Below are positions 23,434 through 33,585 of a DNA stretch of 64,000 bases, piece by piece (within the stretch, counting starts at the first letter, position 1; each line of letters opens with the position of its first letter). The position numbers and the translations under genes are program-made. The stretch is from assembly GCA_021234535.1 (NCBI GenBank), contig CM037832.1, positions 6,297,135-6,361,134 of the forward strand, in the 5' to 3' direction. The stretch is from Stichopus chloronotus (Eukaryota; Echinodermata; Holothuroidea; Aspidochirotida; Stichopodidae). The notes under the pieces are model-generated. The model was not told the DNA's origin, made no database searches, and saw only the letters and a program-made list of their open reading frames with translations.

Positions 23434-23712
23434 TTATCTCCGCCGTCCAGATTCAGCATGAGTATTAAGGCTGGATAGTTCAGTCATTTTGGATTGCAGT
23501 GAAATTATTGTTTTTAAGGCCTCTTGCAATTGCTGCTGAGTCGCATGCAGTTCACCCGTGAGTTTTAAACAAGGTTGACAAAACCATTTTATCTTTGCAC
23601 CTTTGGTTGGAACTTTTTCCAAACCTGCACATGATATATGGTACACAACTTCACAGAAGTCACAAACAACTTGCTTGGCTAAATCTCCTTTAGGAAAAGC
23701 TCAGTTTGAGCT
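23434..23712 (-). pseudogene. LINE ORF1, PHD-like finger and coiled coil
   Basis: Minus-strand frame from a TGA near 23712 reads AFPKGDLAKQVVCDFCEVVY, then HISCAGLEK, IKWFCQPCLKL: the second part of a PHD finger (C-x2-C, H-x2-C, W-x-C-x2-C). The first Cys pair is missing. It is followed by a heptad-like helix (QQQLQEALKTIISLQSKMTE) typical of ORF1 oligomerisation. The frame ends at a stop near 23434, before the SGNH domain. Confidence 0.65.
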
Positions 23713-23723
23713 GCATACAATCG

Positions 23724-23756
23724 TAGTTTGTATAGCTATAGTGGCTATACAAACTA
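23724..23756. repeat. Perfect 13-bp inverted repeat (hairpin)
   Basis: TAGTTTGTATAGC (23724-23736) and GCTATACAAACTA (23744-23756) are exact reverse complements around a 7-base loop. It lies immediately outside the 5' end of the LINE. A role is unknown; it may mark the insertion site or a small folded element. Confidence 0.7.
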
Positions 23757-24599
23757 AGGAATGGCAACTTTATACATCATCCATGTCAGACTTTTAACTA
23801 TCGAAAATACTTTAAATTGTTGCCACAAGTTGCGAAGATGAAGAAAAAACAAGCCTCCTAAAAGGTGATAGGGCCCTTACCGTCATTGATTTCCACAGCA
23901 CTGGAAAATTCCATACTAAACTGAGGGGATTCGTATTTGTATTACGCAATATGTATCTCCGATTGTATTCGGGAATTTCAAAAACTTGTGTACGCCCTCA
24001 TTTATCATTGAAACTACATAATGTTCCTAGCTACGTAAACGTTGTTGACGCCGTTCATGATCTGCAGCAGCATCGTTTGACCTCGTACCAAGTTGAGAGT
24101 TGCGTGGTGCATGAATGATTTTTAAAAGTTGTCGCTTCTCAAGGACATCACCGTCTGAGATAAGTAGCAGGTGTAGCTGTAACACATTTAATGCGGCACT
24201 ATAAAAAGTCCAATCATAGAGGCCAGTCGCTATAGTCTGAGGACTGTTTGCCGTGGTTATGACCGTCACTCGTCACTTGATTATAATAATAATGGTAGTC
24301 CCCGTATCGTAGCCTAACTGTTCATCCAGTATCCACCCGTCCACTGTCGTGTGTATTCTACGTCCTTTTGCTGGCTCAGCTGATTAGATTGGTGAGTTTT
24401 AAATACCCATACAGCTACAATAGTCTTAGTCTAACGCTAGGCCTTAACGTTACGCCAATTCTCAACTCCGGATTAGGGCCTAGGGCTGGTTAGTAGCATT
24501 GGTCGATTTCTGTGACAGTGATATAGCATAACAAGTTTAAGACCAAAGGAGGGCAAAAGGCGATACTGAGGCCTCTGTAACCCAGACCCCCTGAAACCC
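23757..24599. other. Intergenic, nothing recognised
   Basis: Short chance reading frames only, including one on the minus strand at 24027-24269 without a domain. No repeat structure is evident. Confidence 0.4.
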
Positions 24600-24990
24600 C
24601 TAACCAAACTAATACCCACCATAGCCCAGCATAATCAGATTCTGCAACAGTCACAATAAAACTTATTAATGTTGCCCTTGAAACAATTTACTGAAGTGGA
24701 ATTGACAACCCAACAGGCCTAGGGCAGACTATTCCACTCATTGACAACTCTATCAGAGAAGCTAATCATTCTCACGTCAAGCCTAATCAGAAAAGCATTT
24801 CCCCAGCTTCTTACAATGGCCACACATATGGAAATTAGGACAAATCTCTAAGTATAATCACAATTAGAGAATTCGTACCAGAAAGGAATTTGGAAACCTT
24901 GTCCATTTTCCCCCCTGACATTTGACTTAAGCCTGTCATGATAAGGGACATGACGTACATCGGGAATAAGCCGAGTGGCCCTCCTCTAAA
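24600..24990 (-). mobile_element. LINE 3' remnant (RT C-terminal part), minus strand
   Basis: Read leftwards from 24990: RRATRLIPDVRHVPYHDRLK, degenerate sequence, then VRMISFSDRVVNEWNSLP, a stop, and NSTSVNCFKGNINKF. These are the typical final segments after RT in CR1/L2/Jockey-group LINEs (RRATRLIP, R-VVNEWNSLP, S-SVN-FK). The middle, which would hold the LRRLRGD-IQVYKI stretch, is missing or scrambled. In-frame stops show it is dead. Confidence 0.75.
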
Positions 24991-25154
24991 TATTATATAA
25001 TATTATTGAGTAAAAATGTTTAGGCTACCTGAAACCTGAGCTAATTAGTTGATCACATGTGTGCCTGAGCTGGGCAGCCTAGTCATGACCTTTTCACCTG
25101 TTGAAGTCTTGCTAAGATGCTGTCTAGAATTAACCGAACTAGAATTATAGGGTG

Positions 25155-25568
25155 TCCCCTATAACAGCAGGTTACGTCTTTCAAATCTCACTTCACTTGA
25201 GCTGAGAAGATTACGCGGGGATTTGATACAAGTCTATAAGATTGTTCATGGATTTGATAATTTATCATTTTCTGATTTTTTCAAGTTTGCTAATAGTAAA
25301 ATTATTAGAGGTCATTGTCTTAAACTCCAGAAGGTTCAAAGCAGGATCAATATTCGTCGTTACTTCTTTTCTCAGAGGGTAGTGAATGAGTGGAATGGGT
25401 TGCCTGAGGATGTAGTGATGGCAAGAAGTGTAAATGGGTTTAAGAATGCGCTAGATGAGTACTTAAGGAAGTGTGACCGGGTTTGATTTTTGTCACCTTT
25501 TTTTTCAGGGTCCATGATGGGGACTTAATTGTCCCTCCTGATCCTTTTTTTAAACTAAACTAAACTAA
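25155..25568 (+). mobile_element. LINE 3' remnant (RT C-terminal part), plus strand, with (TAAAC)n tail
   Basis: The plus-strand frame up to TGA near 25484 reads RLRLSNLTSLELRRLRGDLI, QVYKIVHGFDNLSF, LQKVQSRINIRRYFFSQRVV, NEWNGLPEDVVMARSVNGFK and NALDEYLRKC. This is the same RT C-terminal family as the neighbour at 24600-24990, but in the opposite orientation and better preserved. The 3' UTR contains GGGTCCATGATGGGGACTTA and ends in about three copies of TAAAC/AAACT, a LINE-style microsatellite tail. Only the last part of the element is present (5' truncation). Confidence 0.8.
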
Positions 25569-27235
25569 CCGATTTTAGCAAGTCAGCCTAGGCCTAGTTG
25601 TTTTGAGAATATCTTAGGCCTAGGCCTCAGTTCATTGGGCCTAAGTTTGCCATCATAAGAACTTAATCGCAAACTTAAAGGGAAATAGGGCATTCAGAAA
25701 ATATCAACATGGCATACAAAGAAAATAGCTTTAATCATTATTAAGCCATGCATTCAGTCACACCAATAAACACCTGTAAGACCTTCATCTTCTCAAAACA
25801 TTATGCATGTGGTGAGTAACGGAAGATGCATCATTTGAATTTTGAAAAGTTTGGGTGAACAAATTATTGTTGAGCAACAAATAACTGAATTTCTATCTAT
25901 GAGAAACTTATTTCTTGAAAAGAAGGCTACAATCCTTCCTGATTTTGAAAAATCTGTCATTCTACCTTTACAAGCACTGGTTTTAAATCTGTTGTTGTTT
26001 TCTGTCAAACAAAGGCCCTATTTCCCTTTCACAAGAGGGCAATCCATCAAGTTGCATTTCATCCCTATCATTGTCCATCATTTGCTCATTCACATGTAGC
26101 ACTAGGTGTACCTTGAGTTGATCAGTACTTTGAGTTGGTCAAAGTATTCTAAACTTAAGTGAGGATGTGTGGATGCAAAGGATTCCAAAGTGAGCAACGC
26201 CTGCATCATAGTTACCTCAAACAACATAAAACAAGTCTTTGCTGTGTTATTTTTCATTTCCATGGAAACATTTTACTCACGCTCACAACTCAAATTATTA
26301 AGTTTCAGCAATATTGCTGACTATCATGTTTCAAATCGTACCAAAATATTGACCAGAATGTCTTCGGTAAAAGCAGTCTCATTCAAAATTTGGATAAAAG
26401 AAACGATATTGATATCGTTTTTTGACATTGCGTATTTATTCGATAATAGACAGTATTTTTATAGGTCTTATTCTGCTGTGATCGACTCAAGGTTTCATTA
26501 TAGGCCTAGTGTTATGTACGGGCATGTTAACTTCAAAACCTATTTCCAAGTAATTATTCATTTGTAACGCAACCAAAAGGTGCTAGAATGATAATATAAA
26601 TTCTGAATATTCCTGTCAAGCTACATATTATAATAATGTTTTCATGTTTTTAGGATTAAATTATGTTTGTTAGGTGATCGACTCATGGTACCCTCATGCT
26701 ATGTATTATAGTCGATCAAGAGTTTGATCGAACACCCAGCTCTTTACATTATACACAGCACATAAGTACACATAGCCAGGATCAACACACTTGGATGTAT
26801 GTAATCAACACGCAAGTATTGAGTGAATGTAGAAGTGGAGTGCGCATCAAATTACATATTCCCGTGCAGATCAGGTGTGCGTCAAAGTAATCCTTTCATT
26901 TCCTTTATTTCTCAAGTCAGCAAACCGCCACTCTTGGCATTTTGTAATAGTTCTAAGAAACATGTCACAGTCATTTGCATAACTCAATTTCTTTTCCCAC
27001 CAAAACATACTGTAAACCACTCAATTCTTGGCTAGTGTACATAGGATATGTAACAGTAAAAACATACTAAGTAGGGGTATTACCAAAAGCATGAAAAATT
27101 ACATTGTTACTAGATATAATTGCTCAGTCCAAACATGGTTGCATAGGTTGAAATATTAGTTTACATTGTGTGGAAAAGCAAAGATCTTATAAGTTATGTT
27201 GCACCTTTCACTCACAGGACCTACCGTGCTGTATT
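25569..27235. other. Intergenic, nothing recognised
   Basis: Chance frames, for example 26169-26567 on the plus strand, have no recognisable domain. No obvious tandem or inverted structure. Confidence 0.4.
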
Positions 27236-27990
27236 ATGTACCCTATTGACCTATGACGTCACTGTCGGGTGAACACTACATATCATAATCAGGTACCTAG
27301 AGACCAAATTTGAAGTTCATTAGACTACCTGCCTAGAAGAAAGTCGCTGCACACTTTTTCAAAGCATTTTGGTGATAAGAGATTTGACCTGTGACCTCTG
27401 ACCTTAAATTTTGATGGGAGACGCAACTTCAGACCATTGGTCATCTTTCTACCACCTTTGACCCTCCTTTGCTTTGCGGTCTAGAAGGTGTTGTATACGC
27501 AAACTTTTCAGTGTCAAATTTGACGTTTGACCTCAAAACCTGAACCTAAACTTGACGTTTCACCTCTAAACATAAAAACATGATTTTTAGATAAAATTTT
27601 TTATTCCAGTCCTATAATTTGAAGGTCCCATGTAAAACTAGCCATTTGGGATTAAGAAATACCACAAATTTAAGATTCTCACTAATTTGATCCTTTGACC
27701 TCTGACCTTAACTTTTGATGGGGGACACAACTTCAGATCATGGGTCACCTATATGTACCAACTTTGACCTTCATTGGCTTTGTGGTCTAGGAGGAGTTGC
27801 AGGCGCAAACTTTTGAAACTGAAATTTTCTTCCGCACTCACACACGCAGACACCCATGTACACCCACACATACATGCACACACATCATCACACATTTTGA
27901 CCCCTATCCTAATGTGGGAGTCTGAGGTCACCTTAAGTACCATACCAGGTTTGACCTCCCATGTCTCACATATCAACCGTACATAATGTT
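27236..27990. repeat. Degenerate duplicated block with AGGTCA direct repeats
   Basis: Two related units, near 27370-27500 and 27685-27810, share TTTGACCTCTGACCTTAA, TTTTGATGGG, ACAACTTCAGA, CTTTGACC, GGTCTAGAAGG / GGTCTAGGAGG and GCGCAAACTTTT. At 27385-27404 three TGACCT half-sites are each spaced by one base; at 27696-27708 there are two. These are DR1-type nuclear-receptor words. A CA-rich stretch lies at 27838-27890. Confidence 0.6.
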
Positions 27991-28157
27991 ACCATGGCAA
28001 CTGTTGCTATAGCAACTGAGTGAGACAATACATTCGAGCAAACCAAAGCAACTACAATATCTCATCCCGTACATTACACGTATAGGGATGAGATAAAAAG
28101 TTAAAAGCCACACAGTGTAACTATGGAAAACCCTGCTCAAATGATTCCCACTGTGCA

Positions 28158-28580
28158 TTGGATTCATAGAAGCCGCTGAAGACTGCAAATACTGGATTCT
28201 CCGTCAGTCATAGTCATTGAAGTCTGATTTCCCCTGTGCATGTGGATTCCTAGTCTGAGTTAGTCCACTTCAGCTTCAACTAGGAATCCAGAGACAAACG
28301 AAGTCCTAATCAGGCAGCCATTTTGACGACGAACCCAGTGAAAAATTGAATTTCTACTAGTCAGATGTACACTTTTACTACGACAAGGAAACCAGCAACA
28401 AACAGATTCCTGTAGTCAGACAGCCGCTTTGACTTTGACGAAGAATCCAGTTAAGAATGGATTCCTAGTGAGAGGGCCACTGTAGCTATGACTTGGAATC
28501 CACCTACAAATGGATTTCCAGTGACTATCAAAGACATTTCTTCACTTAGACTAGGAATCCAGTGTTAAGTGGATTCAAGA
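28158..28580. repeat. Tandem array of imperfect palindromes (47-58 bp period)
   Basis: At least seven units start at about 28193, 28243, 28299, 28346, 28403, 28458 and 28511, with partial ends at 28158 and 28569. Each unit begins TGGATTCCTAGT-like and ends ACTAGGAATCCAGTGACAAA-like, so each unit can fold into a hairpin with an internal GGCCACTTTGACT-type loop side. Spacings are 50, 56, 47, 57, 55, 53 and 58 bases. No open frame spans it. Such an array could be a decayed satellite or foldback element; a hairpin RNA source is only speculative. Confidence 0.75.
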
Positions 28581-30057
28581 TCAACATCTCCAGTAATAGT
28601 GACATCAGCTGTTCATGATGTCATCCTTTAACTGAAGCAGTTGTAATAAACAGTGAACCAAGTCCATTGAAATGTGTTGAATTCAATATTCTGTTTAAGG
28701 AAAGGTTCTGCCTATTTGCCTGAACATATTTGTGCAAGTTACTCCAATAAGGCTGAAAGTCGATGCAACCATGCAATCAGAGAAGCAGATATTGAAGCAA
28801 ACAAAGTGTATACAGATCACTGTTCCCAGTGCCCAACTGTGCGATTCCTGAACCTGGCTTATAAAATCCCACAAAGTTACAATTTCTTGAGGGAAATTCC
28901 CCGTATTGTGTTTTTTACTTCCTATTGGGTTCAAGATTGCTGTCAGAATACACCTTTCTCCCCTACTCATACCGCAAATATAAATTCTTGTCAAGCAATT
29001 ACGAAAAATGCTCTATTGAAACATACGTTGTGATTAGCTAGTAATGTCACCATTCCTTAAAGAATTTAAGCCCATGGAAAGTTCATTTTCATATGTGGAC
29101 TATTCTGTTATGAAGACACATTAGCTAGTCATGCATATGCATATAATACATAAAAAACACAGCACGACTCGATCGCTGTTAAACTGCATGATACAGACTG
29201 GCTAGACTGGCCAGGGTAACATGCAGTACTCACTGCTGTACGTTGTGACTGTATGTTGCCATGGCAATGCACACCCAAGGATTTGTACTCCATTTTCAAA
29301 TGAAAAACAGGCAAAAGCAATGGCCAAAGAGGCAGATAACTGATTGAATATTCATTTCCAGTGTACTTCCCATTGGTTGTTTAAAGTTAGCATATGGTGA
29401 AGTTGCACGAACACTGTAAACCAAGTGCTTCATTATTGTATTTTACACTTTTGTCTTTCTGCTGGAAGACTTTGAAATCATATGGCAGAATATAGTACCT
29501 GAAACCTATTTATTATACCAAATTGTCGGAATGGTGCAAAATGGAAATATAACACATTTCATAAAATTCACACATACAGACACCTACTGTAAAGGGGTGA
29601 AAATAGCAGCTTGGCCAGAATATGCTTGATTGTTGAGATGTCCATGCCGTAATAAGTTTGTTGTGTCTATTCGCGCTCAAAAAAATCCATGTCCAAAACA
29701 AATTAGTCTGAATGAGATTTATATAAGCTTTCCAACTTTTCAACATTTGACGACGCATGGAACAAATTTGTCTGAATAAGACTGATTACTGGCTTGTACA
29801 CAACATTCATGCATTCTATTACACAGGCAAATAGCCACTGTCTATGGACACAAACAACTTTGTGCAAATATGACTCATTATTTGCATGAACATGGGTGAA
29901 TTCGATCCTAACCATCTATTTGCACAGAAAAGTTTGCTTATTCACACATATACATGGGAACAGACGAGTACTGCCAATCGACATGAACAAGATTGTGTGA
30001 ATAAATGGAGATTGTTTTGTTTCGTTTTGTTTGTCTGTGTGCGAGGACTAAACTTGT
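28581..30057. other. Intergenic, nothing recognised
   Basis: Reading frames at 28674-29033 (+) and 28695-28994 (-) overlap each other and show no domain. Similar words (CAAATTTGTCTGAATAAGAC and CAAATTAGTCTGAATGAGAT) recur near 29699 and 29763, suggesting an old local duplication. Confidence 0.4.
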
Positions 30058-30303
30058 TCATTGGCATGTGTTCCGGTGAATAGACTCGACATGGAGGGAA
30101 AAAATTAGGCAAGTCCACTGGATACCCAGTCCTTCAAACATATCACCCATCAGCGTTGTCAACGGCAATGGAGGTGATGTCGACTTGGTAATCTTGTACC
30201 CAGGATTCGAAAAAGTGGCTTTCACTGCGGCAGGGTATTCGATAGTTGCTTCAGCCACACTACAACCATTTGAATTCTCAGAGTCAATGACAGTTGGTTG
30301 CAC
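30058..30303 (-). other. Open frame of unknown nature
   Basis: A minus-strand frame of 81 residues with balanced composition, unlike the AT-driven chance frames around it. It includes PTVIDSENSNGCSVAEATIE and FSNPGYKITKS. No conserved motif could be assigned; it may be a piece of an old transposon next to the LINE remnant at 30330. Confidence 0.2.
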
Positions 30304-30329
30304 AGCATGCCAGTAATACCGGTCATGCC

Positions 30330-31012
30330 AAAAATACCAGTCATTCCTGTAATGATGATTTCATTTTTGATGGTTTTGCAATATGCAAGTCTTCGTGTAC
30401 GAAGTATCCAGGATTAATAATTGATGAGACGCTATCTTGGGAGAACCATGTCAATGATTTCTGTAAATCCCTTGTTAAATATATCGGTATCTTTTATACT
30501 TTAAGGAGTAACTCTTTCTGAAGCTGTTGCAAATCAAATCTATTACTCTTTTGTTTATTTTAAGGTATGCCATTGAAGTTTACGGAACTGCTAAAGTATT
30601 GTATCTAAGGCCTCTTCCATTCCTACTAAAAAAAAAAAATGAATTGAGGTACTTCCAAACAAACCTAGACGATATTTTACTGACCTCTGGTATAGAAATA
30701 ATTATTTAGTTATGATAAAGGACATGCATTTTTTCTGTATGTGTTGCTTTGCATGCAACCACTGTAAAAGTAAGTTGCCCACTATGATTTCTGAAGCTGT
30801 TAGGCATTTTAATGGTTGCAATTATTCCGTCACTACTGCAAACAGAAACTTATTTAGTGTTTACTCATCATAATACTGTGCATTGAAAATTGCTTCTTAA
30901 CAATTATTGCTACAACCTGTGGTAGTTGCTCCCTCAATCCGTTAAATCTGCTAAGTCTCTAAAGTCTTTTAAAAGTAAACTTACCCAAGAACTTCTTGAT
31001 AGTTATCAGTAA
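30330..31012 (+). mobile_element. Degenerate LINE RT C-terminal remnant, plus strand
   Basis: Plus-strand fragments in changing frames: CTKYPGLIIDETLSWENHVN and KSLVKYIGIFYTLRS (30394-30515, the thumb region after RT), EVYGTAKVLYLRPLP (about 30575-30615), and LPQSVKSAKSLKSFKSKLTQ followed by ELLDSYQ and a stop at 31010-31012. The order matches the C-terminus of CR1/Jockey/Rex-like LINE ORF2. Stops and frameshifts are frequent, so it is older than the LINE at 19.9-23.7 kb. No 3' tail is clear. Confidence 0.7.
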
Positions 31013-33378
31013 GCTGATTCTATACCATGCCCTGAGACTCCCAGAGAGATATCAGTGCAACAGAAAAGGATGGTGTCTCTTCAAGCAAGTCCTAAGTAGT
31101 GCAAGTTAAGCCTCATCCCAGCTGAGATTTGCGGTTTTCCTTAGCATGAGAAGTTAGAATTGGATACTGTTGCTCTATTTAGTTTCCCAACTGGACATTC
31201 ACATGATTGATCATGTACATGCATGCTCTTCAGCAACATGATGTACCAGTCCTAGGAAGACATGATATAACATGGTCTTCTACAACCTAATGGCCTGTTT
31301 GTCACACAATTGGATGCATCGAGACCATTATAAGAGGTGGCTAGATTTGAATTTGAAATGTATTTGTTTTATCAAGAGAATATGTACAAATGTTGCAGGA
31401 AGTTCCCCAAAAAGACACAAGAGGCTTAACAATGTGGAGGACTCCCTGAAAAAGAAAAGAAAATGGAAGAGAAAACGTATAGAAATATTTACAGAATTTT
31501 ATGTTACTTAGATTAATTTAATTAGCTTAATTTAATTAGTTTAATTAGCTAATTTCACTTGACAATTACCCACTTTGTCAAGGGAACAAGTTGGATTTAT
31601 TGAGATTGAGCATATTCGATTCTAGTAGCATAGATATCACAGAAAGCTTCAAATCCTTTCACTTGCCTTGCTGCAAGATTTGCAAGGGAGTTGGATGACT
31701 GGGATCAGGGCTATTAAATTACTCTCTCTGAGTATAATTCTCTGACAATTCACTTGCTTTTTGGAGATTTGTTCTTGAGTCATTGGTTTGGAGTTACAGT
31801 AAAAAGTTGTTCAAATCTTTAGACTTGATTGAAAGAAGTTCAGATTCCCTCATATAAGGATTGTTAGTGAATATTGAGTCTGCCTATTTGGTTGTTAACT
31901 CCATGCGGTTATCATGTATAGCATACATGATTTTTCAGTCTCTACATCGTACGTTTGAAATCATACCCAGTATCCACCTCTCCTTGAGGATTTAAAGGCC
32001 GTCACTCATCAGTCGAAGCTACAGGTTTAGCTACTGTAGGGGTAAGCAAAATTCTTGATTGGTTGGTTCTGCATGTCCTTTGATTGATAGATTCAGAGTA
32101 GCTCACTACACAGCCTACATACTGGCTTAGTGTTTTGACACACATGTGGAGGAGATTGAGACAGGCTGTACGAGGAACTAGAGGTAATTGGGAGAACTGG
32201 AACTGTCTTGACCGCCGGCAATGAACCACTGCCTTTAAAGCATCCCTTGAACATGTACCAGTGTGAATGTTGTACTGTGTTGTTTGCATTTGACATACAT
32301 GCATATACATGTAATCAGTATGTTGACATTTCTTTCCCAAGTTTCATTTGACATACACTTCAGACAAGCTGCAGAATAAGAATACAACTTTAACTGTAAA
32401 AAACAAACATCTGAAGGAACTAAGCATGCCGCTCCCGAAGACAGCTGCCACCTGTATAGCTCAATATCCAGCACTAGTGTATATATGTACCAACAGCAAT
32501 TTTCTACTGAGTTGCATTTTTGTTGTGTTATGAGGAAACTCTTTGTAAAATATACAGTGGCGGGGTAGTCTTTCAACAGCTGCAGCCAAACATTTCTGGA
32601 TCGATGTTGTTGTACAACTAATTGGTTTGAAGTGACATTTCCCCTCCATGAAATTACTACACTTGTACTCCATAGTGTAGATTTACATGTCTCAGCTGAT
32701 GTTATTATTTGATGTCTGATGACCGAGTTGTCCTTATGTGCTATGCAAAACTGATAGCTGTAAATTTTAAGGGTATATTTTGATCTGTCAAAAATGACGA
32801 AGCATATTTTAAGTGGTACACTTAAAGTTGTTTCTAAAAAAGGAGTACTAGTTTTTGCTCATATATTGTACTTTTTTGTTAGATTTAGGGATCAAATTTG
32901 CACTTATTACGATGAATTGTTTTGGGATTACCATGGTGATAAGGCAATCACAGTTCCTAGCATTCAGAGGAGATAAGTGATGGTATTGAGTTAAACTGAG
33001 AACAGATTGGCTTTTCATGCTACCGGCCAGGGGAGCAGGATACAGGTATTGTATGCAAATGACAATCCTGATGGCATGTTTGTGCATGACTGTTTGGTCA
33101 GTATGGACTAAGGATACACCTTCTTATACCACTTATTCTGCAGTTTACCTTTAGTCCTTTGAATGTGAAATCAGTGTTTTAATTAGTACATGAACTCTGT
33201 GGCTTTACTGTGGATATCAAGTTTCACGCAAGTTGGGACTTTGTAAACCTATTTAATAACCTTGAATTAAGTTTCTTTAAGTGTATGTGCCATTTTCACA
33301 TGTAGGTGAAGGTTAAGGGTGCATTCAAGATCAGAATAACTCAAAACTTAATATCCAACTGCAGATCCAGGTAGCATT
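31013..33378. other. Intergenic; holds one interspersed repeat copy
   Basis: Apart from the repeat copy at 32093-32246 I see no supported gene or element. A TTAATTTAATTAGC-type AT repeat lies at 31512-31550. Confidence 0.4.
32093..32246 (+). repeat. Interspersed repeat, copy 2
   Basis: Matches 13141-13295 in order and orientation (TACACAGC, ACACATGTGGAGGA, GAGACAGGCTG, ACTAGAGGTA, TTGGGAGAA, AACTGTCT, CTGCCTTTA). The family is unknown. Confidence 0.65.
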
Positions 33379-33585
33379 CCCATATGGGATCCATCTGGGA
33401 CCCATATGCACTACAATATGGGCCCCATATGGGACATCCCATATGGGCCACAGCAAGTTTTGCACCTAAGACTCATGGGGCCCCATATGGGCTATCCCAC
33501 ATAACCCAAATGAGATAAATCTGGGGCCCTTTACGGACCCATCTGGGCTAGGACCATATGGGTAAAATATGGGTACCCCACTACT
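33379..33585. repeat. CCCATATGGG palindrome cluster
   Basis: Four exact copies of the 10-bp palindrome CCCATATGGG at 33379-33388, 33424-33433, 33438-33447 and 33482-33491, plus near copies (GACCCATATGC, GGACCATATGGG, AAATATGGG, CCATCTGGG). The whole 200 bases is built from CCATATGGG/CCATCTGGG words with GGGCCC. It looks like a degenerate short-word satellite. Confidence 0.8.

Larger units (their letters stand above)
19908..23712 (-). mobile_element. Nearly full-length, inactivated CR1-type LINE
   Basis: Minus strand, 5' end near 23.7 kb, 3' end at the (AAAT)n tail. ORF1 has PHD finger, coiled coil, SGNH hydrolase and zinc knuckles; ORF2 has an APE endonuclease and reverse transcriptase. The PHD/esterase ORF1 is the layout known for CR1-group elements. 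Damage seen: a stop just upstream of the PHD half, frameshifts near 22910, 21240 and 20998, and an internal deletion between endonuclease and RT near 21690. Despite this, long stretches are open and intact, so the insertion looks relatively young. Individual parts are annotated below. Confidence 0.88.

Noticed and set aside
28158..28580. Reading the palindrome array as a CRISPR array
   Set aside because: The DNA is clearly eukaryotic, unit length varies, and the 'spacers' are related to each other.
28674..29033. 119-codon plus-strand frame overlapping a 99-codon minus-strand frame
   Set aside because: Neither translation shows a known motif; mutual overlap on opposite strands is typical of chance.
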